64,000 nt of DNA. Source: Alitta virens (Eukaryota; Annelida; Polychaeta; Phyllodocida; Nereididae). The DNA is taken from positions 31,504,136 to 31,568,135 of the forward strand of contig OW028580.1 in the NCBI GenBank assembly GCA_932294295.1, in the 5' to 3' direction. Made by a program: the position numbers and the translations under genes. Of the stretch, positions 23,027 to 32,566 are shown one piece after another (within the stretch, counting starts at the first letter, position 1; every line of letters starts with the position of its first letter). The notes beneath the pieces were generated by a model. The model made no database searches. It was not told the DNA's origin and worked only from the letters and a program-made list of their open reading frames with translations.

Positions 23027-26000
23027 TTACACATATTTAATTAGGCAAGGGGAATAAAAAATAATTACCACTCTGTTTACTGGTTTCCTGTCTACCACTG
23101 TGTACCACTGTGGAGGTCTCCTATCTCTAACAGGGTTTCCACTGCTCTGTACATCACCACCTGGCTGAACAGCCTCTACATTTTCTACCGCTGGTTGCCT
23201 TTGTTGGGCTTCAGCATTTTGTACACCATCTGCATCCCCATTGTTTTCTACATTTTCAACACCATTTCCATCATTTTCTCCATCATTTTCAACAACATTT
23301 TCAACAACATTTTCAACCTCATTTTCAACAACATTTTCAACAACATTTTCAACCTCATTTTCAACAACATTTTCAACCTCATTTTCAACAACATTTCCAA
23401 CAACATTTTCAACCTCATCACCTTCATTACGCACACTAGTCCGCATTCTCCTGGCAGGCATATCAGAGTCAGACTCCGATTCACTACCAGTGTCATTGTC
23501 ACTTTCTTTTACATTTTCCTTTGCCTCACTTCTCAGTTTTACTCTTGGCTGAGGCTTTACCACAGGCTTGTCTTTACCCCATTCCTGACCAATGTTATTT
23601 ATGGGTAAAAGAAGGTTTCTGTGTAACTTTCTTGTTCTACCTCTTTTGTCTTCTCTTCCAATTTCATACACAGGTATTTCATCATTTGGTTGTCGGATTA
23701 CTACATGAATCTCCTCTTCCCACTTATTGTCAATTTTGTGCCTCACTTGTACAAAATACATTTTCCTGACAAGTACTCTATCACCTTCACTTAAACTCGC
23801 ACCTCTGACCTTGCTATCATACCTGCCCTTGGATATGCTTTGCAAGTGTTCCACTTGCCTCCTTGCTCTACCATAGGCATTCTCCAATCTTTCTTTTAAT
23901 TCACCCACGTACTCAGAATAGGCCACTTCTTTGCCATCCTTACACAACCCAAAAGCCAAATCTACAGGTAACCGTGGATTTCGACCAAACATAAGGAAGA
24001 ATGGTGCATAGCCTGTACTGTCATTTTTAGTACAATTATACGCGTGAACGAGGCTAGCAACATGATCTTTCCACCGACCCTTTTGCTCTATATCAAGAGT
24101 TCTTAACAGGTTAAGTAAGCTACGGTTAAAGCATTCAAATTGCGAATTTCCCATTGGGTGATAGGGACTTGTTTTGGTTTTTTTGATATTGAGCAATTCA
24201 CACATTTCTTTAATTAAATTGCATTCAAAACTTTTGCCCTGATCAGAATGGATTTTTGCTGGGATACCATAATGATTTACAACATTTTCAATGAGAACCT
24301 TGGCTGTTACTTTTGCTGATTCATTTTTTGTTGGCACAGCCATTGCATAACGCGAAAAATGATCAGTCATGACCAGAATATGTTCAAATCCACCTACAGA
24401 CCTCTCTACCTTGAGGAAATCGATGCACAGTAGCTCCATCGGATGGGAAGAAGTGATATGGTGAAGTGGGGCTCTATCACAAATTGATTTCCTCTTCACA
24501 CACTGCTCGCAACTTTTAACCCACTTTTCAACAGAACTTTGCATTTTTGGCCAATAAAACCTTTCTCTGAACAATTCCACCGTTCGTTTACACCCAAAAT
24601 GACCATTTTTGACATGCAACATTTGGAATGCCATTTTCCTGTACACAGCTGGTAACACAAGTTGGTATTCACACACTCCTTCAATTTTCCTGCGACGAAA
24701 CAACACATTATTCTGAAATTCAAGACTGGACCATTCTCGCCACAACCATTTAGCTGCAGAAGGGCATTCAGGATCTAAGTTTTTGACACCTGCTTTCAGA
24801 GCATCAATGACAATACCGCTAGCAACATCTTTTCTCTGAGCTTCTTGAATCTCTTCATCAGACACCATTTGGAGGACACCTTCGTGTTCAACTGGAAAAG
24901 TAGCCCCATTGACCGCAATGCACCCAACAAGACATTCCATCGACACCGCTTTGAACAGAGCTTGCACCGTTTCTCTATCCACACATTTCTTTTCCCCAGA
25001 ATACATGGGAGAAAGACTATCTGCTGCTACATTGAGTTTGCCGGGCTTGTATCTGATTTTAAAATCGAAGATGGACAATTCTGCAACCCATCTATGACCA
25101 GTGGCATCAAGTTTTGCTGTAGTGAAAAGATAAGTAAGGGGATTGTTATCGGTATCCACCATGAACTTACTCCCCATCAAATAATCCTTGAATTTGTCAC
25201 ACACAGCCCATTTTAGTGCTAACATCTCCAATTTATGTGCTGGATACCTGCTTTCAGCTTGAGTAACAGACCTACTGGCATATGCAATGACTCTCCGATG
25301 ACCGTCCTGGAATTGATACAAAATTGCTCCCAGACCACTAGCATTAGCATCAGTTTCTAACAGAAATTCCTGATCAAAATCAGCAAAAGCTAACACTGGT
25401 GATTCCGTCAGTGCATTGATCAACACTCGAAAAGCATCCTCATGACATTGTTCCCACACAAACGGTTTGACTCCTCCAGACTTTGATTTGGCCTTTCTAC
25501 GATCCTTTTTTCTGAGAGGTTCTCCTTTCAAAAGCTCATTTAATGGTTCAACAATTCTAGCATAATTCTTGACAAACTTATGCATGTATCCAGAGAACCC
25601 CAGAAACCGACGCAGTTCATCCCTATTCTTAGGAACTGGCCAATTTCGAACGGCTGCCACTTTCTCATCTGAAGCCGAAATACCCTCCTCTGAAATGATG
25701 TGCCCAAGATACTGAACTCGCCTTTGAAGCAAGCAGCATTTCTCAGGCTTCACCTTCAATCCTGCATCTGACAATTTCTTGAGGACAACACTCAATCTCT
25801 CTAAGTTTTGTTCTGCGGTTTCTGCAAACACAATTATATCATCAAGAAACAATTGACACCAATCAAGATTACCCATAACACCTTCAATCATTCTCTGGAA
25901 TGTGGCGGTTGCATTTTTTAATCCCATAGGAAGAACTGTGTACTGATAAAACCCACATTGCCCAACCAAAAATGCTGTTTTCTCCTTGTCACAGGGGTCT

Positions 26001-27298
26001 AATGGGACTTGCCAGTAGCCAGACTTCAAGTCCAATGTTGAGAACCACTTTGACCCGTTGAGTTTGTCAAAACTATCATCAATTCTCGGCAAAATGAACG
26101 CGTCAGAACGTGATTTCCGATTAATGGCCCGATAGTCCACACACATCCTAATGCTTGAATCTTTTTTCCTAACTAATACAGTTGGAGACGAATAAGGACT
26201 TTTGCTTGGTTCAATGACACCAGCACTTAACATATCAGACAAATGCTTCCTAACTTCACCAACCAAGTTGGGAGGAATTCTCCTATGCCTCTCACGAATT
26301 GGTACATCATCAGTTAGCTCTATTCTATGAACATAATCTTCAACACGACCCAAATCTTGGTCACTGAATGAAAATACACTTTTGTGAGTTAATATCAATT
26401 CTTTCACCTTGTCAAAGTCACCTTTTGATAATTCATTTTCTAAATTCCCGAAGCGGAAATGGCTCAACGCTTCCTCATCACTAACTGGACAATTTTCAAG
26501 ATTAGCTGCAGTAGATATTGCAGTAACAGACACAAATTTACCAATACATGCATTGGATGGAATCTTGATATCATGTAAAGACACATTTTGAACATGCACA
26601 CTCATACAACCCTTGACTAAAACTGACTCATCGATCAGCACTGGCTCAACAAATAAACCTTCCGCTAGAGATGCATCATCATCACTTAGCAGTAATGTAC
26701 CTTTAACCCCTTCCCGTGCTGCAAAGTGTATATCCACAACCTTCTGACCCTGCTTAGGAACTGTGGCCTGTTGTGAATACACAAGTGTAACTACCTTACA
26801 TTCTGAAGCTTTATGAGCTTCAACCCAGTCGAAAGCTAGCTTCCATGCTCTAGGACACTTCCAGCTCGACTCTCTTCTAGCAGCACAAACTTCGATTACA
26901 TTGGTCCCAATCAAAGCTGGCAGGTCGTTGGAGAAAGAGGATTGTTTTGTGACCAAAAGCAGGACATCTACCATGTTATCCTTGCTGACTCCTGAGGGAA
27001 CATTTAATTCTACCTCCACATAACCAACATATGGTAGTTCATGGCCACTAACACCTCTAATGCTAAATAATTTCTCCAACGATACAACCTCTACCTGGGG
27101 CAAATATTCACGAATGAAATTTTCATTAACACAAGATACTTGTGAACCAGTGTCTAAGAGTGCTCTGCACGACACCCCATTTATCTTAACATAAGTATCG
27201 TTAACAGACCCAATCAATTTACGCCAAGGATTCCCTTGAGGGCTCTTTTTAATTTTGCCATTGACCTGCCCTACAGTAATGGCTGATACCCGTTTAAA
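23027..27298 (-). CDS. pol: Ty3/gypsy Pol polyprotein (protease, RT, RNase H, integrase)
   Basis: This frame is entered by -1 frameshifting at 27292-27298; the stop-free frame from there spans 1423 codons. No in-frame ATG starts near 27217 (that codon is TTG). Counting from 27217, the aspartic protease motif LLDTGS is at residue 20. Reverse transcriptase has FLDD at 457-460, where YxDD is usual. RNase H has D623 in ETDA and a later E and D. Integrase has an HHCC zinc finger near 869-902 and a D, D35E core near D932, D991 and E1026. This order (RT-RH-INT) defines Ty3/gypsy. The C-terminal tail carries ENVVENEV repeats. There is no env gene and no disabling mutation. Confidence 0.94.
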   Translation of the reverse strand, partial: FKRVSAITVGQVNGKIKKSPQGNPWRKLIGSVNDTYVKINGVSCRALLDTGSQVSCVNENFIREYLPQVEVVSLEKLFSIRGVSGHELPYVGYVEVELNVPSGVSKDNMVDVLLLVTKQSSFSNDLPALIGTNVIEVCAARRESSWKCPRAWKLAFDWVEAHKASECKVVTLVYSQQATVPKQGQKVVDIHFAAREGVKGTLLLSDDDASLAEGLFVEPVLIDESVLVKGCMSVHVQNVSLHDIKIPSNACIGKFVSVTAISTAANLENCPVSDEEALSHFRFGNLENELSKGDFDKVKELILTHKSVFSFSDQDLGRVEDYVHRIELTDDVPIRERHRRIPPNLVGEVRKHLSDMLSAGVIEPSKSPYSSPTVLVRKKDSSIRMCVDYRAINRKSRSDAFILPRIDDSFDKLNGSKWFSTLDLKSGYWQVPLDPCDKEKTAFLVGQCGFYQYTVLPMGLKNATATFQRMIEGVMGNLDWCQLFLDDIIVFAETAEQNLERLSVVLKKLSDAGLKVKPEKCCLLQRRVQYLGHIISEEGISASDEKVAAVRNWPVPKNRDELRRFLGFSGYMHKFVKNYARIVEPLNELLKGEPLRKKDRRKAKSKSGGVKPFVWEQCHEDAFRVLINALTESPVLAFADFDQEFLLETDANASGLGAILYQFQDGHRRVIAYASRSVTQAESRYPAHKLEMLALKWAVCDKFKDYLMGSKFMVDTDNNPLTYLFTTAKLDATGHRWVAELSIFDFKIRYKPGKLNVAADSLSPMYSGEKKCVDRETVQALFKAVSMECLVGCIAVNGATFPVEHEGVLQMVSDEEIQEAQRKDVASGIVIDALKAGVKNLDPECPSAAKWLWREWSSLEFQNNVLFRRRKIEGVCEYQLVLPAVYRKMAFQMLHVKNGHFGCKRTVELFRERFYWPKMQSSVEKWVKSCEQCVKRKSICDRAPLHHITSSHPMELLCIDFLKVERSVGGFEHILVMTDHFSRYAMAVPTKNESAKVTAKVLIENVVNHYGIPAKIHSDQGKSFECNLIKEMCELLNIKKTKTSPYHPMGNSQFECFNRSLLNLLRTLDIEQKGRWKDHVASLVHAYNCTKNDSTGYAPFFLMFGRNPRLPVDLAFGLCKDGKEVAYSEYVGELKERLENAYGRARRQVEHLQSISKGRYDSKVRGASLSEGDRVLVRKMYFVQVRHKIDNKWEEEIHVVIRQPNDEIPVYEIGREDKRGRTRKLHRNLLLPINNIGQEWGKDKPVVKPQPRVKLRSEAKENVKESDNDTGSESESDSDMPARRMRTSVRNEGDEVENVVGNVVENEVENVVENEVENVVENVVENEVENVVENVVENDGENDGNGVENVENNGDADGVQNAEAQQRQPAVENVEAVQPGGDVQSSGNPVRDRRPPQWYTVVDRKPVNRVVIIFYSPCLIKYV
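23240..23415 (-). repeat. In-frame 12/24-bp minisatellite in the Pol tail
   Basis: Tandem units of AACAACATTTTC and AACCTCATTTTC (plus strand) encode alternating ENVV and ENEV tetrapeptides in the Pol C-terminus. All units keep the reading frame. The array is asparagine/glutamate-rich and lies past the integrase core. Confidence 0.9.
27239..27298 (-). promoter_or_regulatory. -1 ribosomal frameshift signal between gag and pol
   Basis: The heptamer TTTAAAC (complement 27292-27298) lies in the gag frame as T TTA AAC, and slipping back one base gives the open pol frame. After an 8-base spacer, GCCATT (27278-27283) can pair with AATGGC (27257-27262). AGGGC in that loop (27268-27272) can pair with GCCCT (27239-27243), forming a possible H-type pseudoknot. 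The gag stop TAG (27271-27273) follows seven codons after the slip site. Confidence 0.85.
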
Positions 27299-28245
27299 GG
27301 ACAGTCTCTCTTAATGTGTCCCCATTGTCCACATTTGTAACATTGCCGGTTACCTGCCTGTAATCGGGCTGTACGACCAGTCGGGTTGCCTCGACCTCGG
27401 TTGCTGCTTGTCCTATCAAATTCGTTAGGCACACTGTGATGCTGACCTTCAGACTTATCCACCTTGTCTTGCAGAGCTGAAATCTTCTTATCTTGTACCT
27501 CCATCTGCTTTAAGAGTTTTTCCAGTTTATCCTCTATGGACGAACCGCTTGCTGCAGCACTTACGACTGTGGATGCGACTACAGCTGCTCCTCTGGTCTT
27601 GCTGGACCACTCGTCTTCCACCATTCGTGCCACAGTTAATAACTCACTATACTGCTTCAAGTTGTCATAATGGTGACGAATCGCTGCCTTCACCTCCTCG
27701 CACCGTAATCCGAACCAGAACCGGTCGCGATGCATCTCATTCTTCTCGGTCTCCCTCATCTTCTGCTTATCGCCGATCTGTCGCTGAATATCCTCTAATC
27801 TGCACCCCCACTGCGTAACAGACTCAGTTGACAGTTGATGGCTGGTGTAGAACTGCGTGGTTAATGCTCGGAGAGACTTCACATTCCCAAAGGTTTCATC
27901 ATACTTGCTCAGCACCTCTTTAACACTGGCCTTCTCCCCCAAGTTGTGAAGAACCTCAGCTGCCATGCCCCAGACTGGGCGACGAATAGCACGAAGAATC
28001 TCCTTCTCCCCCACATTTTCTTGTAACAGACAATTGACATCAAATTTCCACAGCTTGTAAGACACGTCTCCTTTTTGATTCTCACCAGAAAACTGGGCTA
28101 ACTTCAAGTAAGGCTGACTGGTTACTTCAGGCTTCACTTCCCTTGATGTAACACCATCTTCACCAAGTAATTTGCCAAGTTCTTTCTTTTCATCTGCCCC
28201 TAGAGTCTTTAAATAGTTATCAAGTTCTTCTTTAGAAACAGGCAT
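27271..28245 (-). CDS. gag: Ty3/gypsy Gag polyprotein
   Basis: 324 residues from the ATG at 28245 to TAG at 27271-27273. The N-terminal part contains AQFSGENQKGDVSYKLWKF, which resembles the capsid start of gypsy Gag and of the host PNMA/ZCCHC12 proteins derived from such elements. A coiled-coil-like segment follows (about 245-270, IEDKLEKLLKQMEVQDKK). Near the C-terminus is a single CCHC zinc knuckle, CYKCGQWGHIKRDC, for RNA binding. Gag would form the particle shell and package the RNA. The frameshift heptamer lies within its last codons. The frame is intact. Confidence 0.92.
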   Translation of the reverse strand: MPVSKEELDNYLKTLGADEKKELGKLLGEDGVTSREVKPEVTSQPYLKLAQFSGENQKGDVSYKLWKFDVNCLLQENVGEKEILRAIRRPVWGMAAEVLHNLGEKASVKEVLSKYDETFGNVKSLRALTTQFYTSHQLSTESVTQWGCRLEDIQRQIGDKQKMRETEKNEMHRDRFWFGLRCEEVKAAIRHHYDNLKQYSELLTVARMVEDEWSSKTRGAAVVASTVVSAAASGSSIEDKLEKLLKQMEVQDKKISALQDKVDKSEGQHHSVPNEFDRTSSNRGRGNPTGRTARLQAGNRQCYKCGQWGHIKRDCPLNGYQPLL

Positions 28246-28296
28246 TATTAAGGTTCATATGTTGTCCCTCTGGAGGCAGAGAAGCGTACAGGTGAC

Positions 28297-28360
28297 AAGG
28301 TGCCTTCACACCTTTGAAGGTGGATGTGGAAGATGATAAGGTGCCTTCACACCTTTGAAG
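28297..28360. repeat. Duplicated leader hairpin of the gypsy element
   Basis: AAGGTGCCTTCACACCTTTG occurs twice, at 28297 and 28338. Each copy folds as AAGGTG/CACCTT with a 6-base loop. It lies between the primer-binding site and gag, the usual place for packaging signals. That role is inference. Confidence 0.7.
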
Positions 28361-28420
28361 TTACTGCAAACTGAATTGAAGATTACTGAAGACTGAAGAT
28401 ATCTTGAATTCTGGACTGAA

Positions 28421-28438
28421 ATCCTGTCGACTGCGCCA
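28421..28438 (-). other. tRNA primer-binding site of the gypsy element
   Basis: TGGCGCAGTCGACAGGAT on the minus strand lies one base inside the 5' LTR. The TGGCGCAGTCG start resembles primer sites of some insect gypsy elements assigned to serine tRNA. I infer the tRNA identity from memory only. Confidence 0.8.
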
Positions 28439-28439
28439 C

Positions 28440-29064
28440 TGTTAGGTCCCTCAACAAAGATTACGAATTCAGAATTGAGTTCCTCTGTTTATTCAGTCCA
28501 AGTTGTTTGCATGGTTGTGCATACATTAGCATTCTGCAAATAACAGAAATAACCCATTTATAGTAATCGTATTACTATATCACCTTAACCCAATTATTTA
28601 ATACAGTAGATTGTGTCATGTAAATAATTATCTCTCTATGCAAAGTACACCTCACAATATAAATCACCCAATCATTTACTCATTACTAATACATACTAAT
28701 TGCACATAATAGATTGCAATTGAATACACATGAATGTACAGCAGATATATATATTGATTTAATATAAATAGTGTGTATAAAACCACTCACCCCTGGCAGA
28801 GTATGCATAGACAAGACCATCAAAACAAAACAATGTTCTTCCTTCAGAATCTGAGAGCAGAAAACCCCTCTAACAGGTGGGATTGCAATCTCATGCAGTG
28901 GTCACACTTGATTGCACTTGGAGTTCAGCACTCCTAGTGCCAGCCACACTCACTATATATATATCTACATCTACCTCCACCTAGTGCCCTGTATGTAAAA
29001 CGAATACTGCCTCTATATATAACTAAACAATAATACCATACATATACTACTCACTAGGGTAACA
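28440..29064 (-). repeat. 5' LTR of the gypsy element (only LTR present)
   Basis: A 625-bp LTR bounded by TGTTA and TAACA inverted ends. On the minus strand a TATA-like region lies near 28765 and an AATAAA polyadenylation signal at 28488-28493, about 50 bases before the LTR end. Host sequence matching copy 1 (GTAGCAACAAG, 1993) resumes at 29065. No partner LTR occurs in the window. Confidence 0.88.
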
Positions 29065-30979
29065 GTAGCAACAAGTTTATGTGGCATTGCATGCTTACTG
29101 CCATTTTACTAACCACGTACACTTGGGCTTTCCTTGCTAAATTTCAATTTCAATTAACGTAGCTGACGCACACAATTTGCATATTTGTGACCTGTTCATC
29201 AACATCGATAATTAGTCAGAACCTTGGTATCCAGTCTCGATTTACGTTTGCATTCATAACCACAGAGTAATAATATGAGCGAAGCTCACTCCGCCGAAGG
29301 CGGCGAGCACAGCACACTTCTCGTAGAGAGGTGTCCCAAAAGGCAGCTACGCAGTAGTGAGACCAAACTGGAAGTGTCCCAAAATATCCAAAATACATGT
29401 AATCCTATGGCAAATGGTCCTAATATCGCCCTTTTGACTAATGGACCAGAACGAGACTACATCAACAATCTTAAGCAACGTGACTTCATCGATTCAACAG
29501 TATTGCTGTCCATAATTTCGTAAAGATACAGATCTAATTTCAAAATTGGAGAAAACTTAATTGTTTGCCTGACTTTAACAATAGTATACATAGAACGAAT
29601 TGGATCACTGTGAAGAATGCATTATTACATCTTCATTCCTAAAGCTCACTCCTGGCATTGACAGCATACATATTACCCCAAAGGGACAGTGCAATTGTAC
29701 CAACGTCAGCCTGTTTGGATTGTGTTTGGCTGGGCACCGAAGTAATAGCACAGATTACAGATCACACACTCTCGTAAGTAGGACATGCTATGCCTAGAGG
29801 GAAAAGGAGGTGTATTGTTAACCAAGCTGATTATGTCACGAAGAGAGAACAATCGGAACAATTGGGTAACATCATACTGGTCGATTATGACGTCATTGGA
29901 CATCGATCCTACATTCAGATTGATAAGCTTTTGTTGACATTGTAAATTTGTGATAATGTACTTTATTCACACTAGGACTCTGACACTGAACAGTCAAATT
30001 GAAGAAACTACGAACTGGACAGAGCTATATCAAAATTAAATTTGTTATCCACTATAGGGGTGTTGAAGTGTGCATCTTCTACTCCCAGAATGGAGGATGG
30101 AGGCGCAGCATTTACAATGTGAAGCATAGGGAGTGGCACTTCTTGGTACATATTCTTTGGTAATAGGCTGACACATGCCTAGCACTGGAACCGCAGTCTC
30201 CTACATTGTAGTGAGACTGGTTGCTAGCAATTGTCACATAGGTTATGAATGGCTGAGTCTAAGCCATGCTATGATTGGTCATTGCGTCGTGCCCTCTGGT
30301 AGGTTGGTTTGGACACGCCCCCAAAGAATTAGCCAATCAAACAAAAGAAAAGAATCAGCCAATCAGCAAAATTTCAGCATCCTGACACCAAGTCACATGA
30401 TAATGGCAGCCAGGACCGACTCCTTTGCACTCGTGCGGAGAAGGGGACCAACTTAACACACGCCAATCTTACATGGGAATCCTGACACTAACCAGAACTT
30501 CATCATAGCTGCGCGCAGGCTGTTTTCTTGGTTCAGCGCTTGCAGTGCGAAGAGGGCAGGACTGGAAGCAAGGGGTTTTCCAGTAAATTTAAGCCAAAGT
30601 GAGAGCATGAACGTTTGGAATGTAGGCCTACTTGTGCCTTGTGCTTGACACAGGCGTGGGAACCATTGAAAGTTGTGTTTCATAATATGACAAGCCCACA
30701 GTGACAATTTCATATGAAAACAATGAAAGGATTCATATAAATACAACAATGAAAGTCAAATAATTAATCTTACAGATTTATAAATGCTCAGGGTCAGTGT
30801 TTTACATGCAGAAATATGATGTCACATTAACAACAATCACAATGAGACTTGTCATTGTTATGATTATGATGTAGTATATAGCAAATGACATATTTTATTA
30901 TCGCCCATAATCAACCCTGACATGCTTACAAAAATGTGTGAGGGTCCTCTCTTACTATTTCTACTCTTTGTTTATAACT
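29065..30979. other. Copy 2 non-coding stretch
   Basis: Matches copy 1 from 1993 to 3958. No gene is recognised. Confidence 0.5.
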
Positions 30980-31760
30980 TTAGATATAAACTGCCGTCCA
31001 GTGCTCGTTTGGAGCTCCCTTGTAATTCCATGCACACAGTTCTGCTCCATCATTTTTGTTCGCCCCGACTATATCCAAGACTTCATTTGGATTATTCCGA
31101 TTGACTACCTTGTTGCCTTGGAGAATCCATTGTTGTCTGGCATTGCTCACCGAATAAGGATTAAGAACCATTCTGTTACCTGAATTCAAATACAGAGCTG
31201 TATAAGGTGTTTGTTACAAAAGCAAGTAAATGAAATAACGTCCTTGGAAAATATTGGTCACAATAATCATTGCCACTTTTCAGAGAATGAGGGTACTATG
31301 AGCCACTTTCAGAGAGTGAGGGTACTTTGAGCCACTTTCAGAGAGTGAGGGTACATTGAGCCTTGCAGAGATTGAGGGTACTTTGAGCCACTTTCAGAGA
31401 GTGAGGGTACATTGAGCCTTTCAGAGAGTGAGGGTACTTTGAGCCACTATACTTGAAGCCCAGAGCTTTCACACTATTTATTTCTGATTAGATTTCTGGT
31501 TTACCTAACATTAAAGTTACATAATTTTAGTTTCTTGCAATGTTGTTGCCGCCCCATTACCTGTTGCATCAAATGCGAAATTGTTCAGTTTTGATCTGAT
31601 CACACCAGTCTGGTCTTCGTACCAGAGTTGGTTGTCAACCTTGACGTCTCCACTGGGTTTGGTCCACATGGTCAATGGGGTCCCTGGAGCCTTGTTGCTG
31701 CCTTTAACATCCAGGACCTTTCCATTCAGTTCACTAACAAGCTGGAAATATTGGGCATTT
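30980..31760 (-). CDS. Ricin-type beta-trefoil lectin A, copy 2
   Basis: Duplicate of 3959-4739 with exons 30980-31179 and 31561-31760 and identical splice borders. It differs from copy 1 by conservative changes such as KPNEVL to NPNEVL and KAQYF to NAQYF. One difference upstream (31841-31843, GAA where copy 1 has TAA) removes the stop after MSAL. A 111-residue open frame therefore reads from 31852 through the acceptor into the exon. Whether this extended start is used is doubtful because the splice acceptor is unchanged. The three lobe motifs (QLW, QQW, EHW) are kept. No damage is seen, so both copies may be functional. Confidence 0.85.
31272..31451. repeat. Minisatellite in the lectin A intron, copy 2
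   Basis: Same array and unit number as 4251-4430. The copies have not diverged in unit count, which fits a recent duplication. Confidence 0.9.
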
Positions 31761-32308
31761 CTGGAAGAAAATAAGACTTCCCTCAAGTACATATACGCAA
31801 GTGCAGATGGAATCAGTATTTTTCTACTTAGTACAGTTTCAAGAGCACTCATGCAGGTTGTTCTCGTAATACAATAATCAAGTCTTCCCTGTTTTCTTCA
31901 AACACAACTTAATTCAGAGTAGATCAAACATATTTGGATGATGATTTTGGACTGATTATCTACTCATCAAAAAACTGGTTTGATAGTTCCAAATATTTTT
32001 CTCAGGAAAAAACTGTCTGTGCTTTTACAAACTAAGTACATTTGTAAGTAATAGGTATATATCCCTCATAGTCGGGAGTTAACTAACTTTTTTGCTGGTT
32101 ATGTAACAAACAAAAATGTTAGTTAACTCCCCCCGTCTAACTCCCTACAGGTGTCTAAGGTAGGCTGTTTGAGTCTTGCTCATAGGGTAATCGAAGTTGT
32201 TGACCAGGGTGGTCAAAACCTCAGGTGGTCAATGGGGATATAGTAATATTCAATCCTAGTACACAGCTGTGCTATTTTTATGTACCAGCAGTAGGCTACT
32301 TAATTTCC

Positions 32309-32566
32309 TTAAATGTTAATATCTAACATCAACATCTTGACACCTTGACATGTTGACATCAAAATGTTGACATGGCCCAGCACTGAATTTTCTGATCAGC
32401 TGTGCTATTTTTAGACCAGGATGTACCAGCAGTACTTAATTTCCTTAAATGTTACCATCTTAACATCTTCATCTTAACACCTTGTTGACATCAACATCTT
32501 GACATGTCGACATCTTAACGTCAACATACATAGACATTTCAGCATCTTAACAATGCTGACGTGCTG
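32309..32566. repeat. Degenerate AACATCTTGACA array, copy 2
   Basis: Counterpart of 5288-5545, with a few substitutions. Confidence 0.75.

Larger units (their letters stand above)
22780..29064 (-). mobile_element. Ty3/gypsy LTR retrotransposon lacking its 3' LTR
   Basis: A minus-strand element present only in duplication copy 2. In order it has a 5' LTR (28440-29064), a primer-binding site, a leader, gag, a -1 frameshift site and pol, then about 250 bp of 3' sequence ending in a purine-rich run (minus strand of 22772-22787). No second LTR is present. Host homology resumes at copy 1 coordinate 1529 on one side and 1993 on the other, so a deletion took the 3' LTR plus 463 bp of flank. Without the second LTR the copy cannot complete normal replication, although gag and pol are open. 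Confidence 0.92.

Noticed and set aside
23195..23608. Plus-strand open frames rich in NIFN and TTFST repeats
   Set aside because: They are the complement of the repeated ENVV/ENEV tail of Pol; the low-complexity repeat keeps several frames open by chance.
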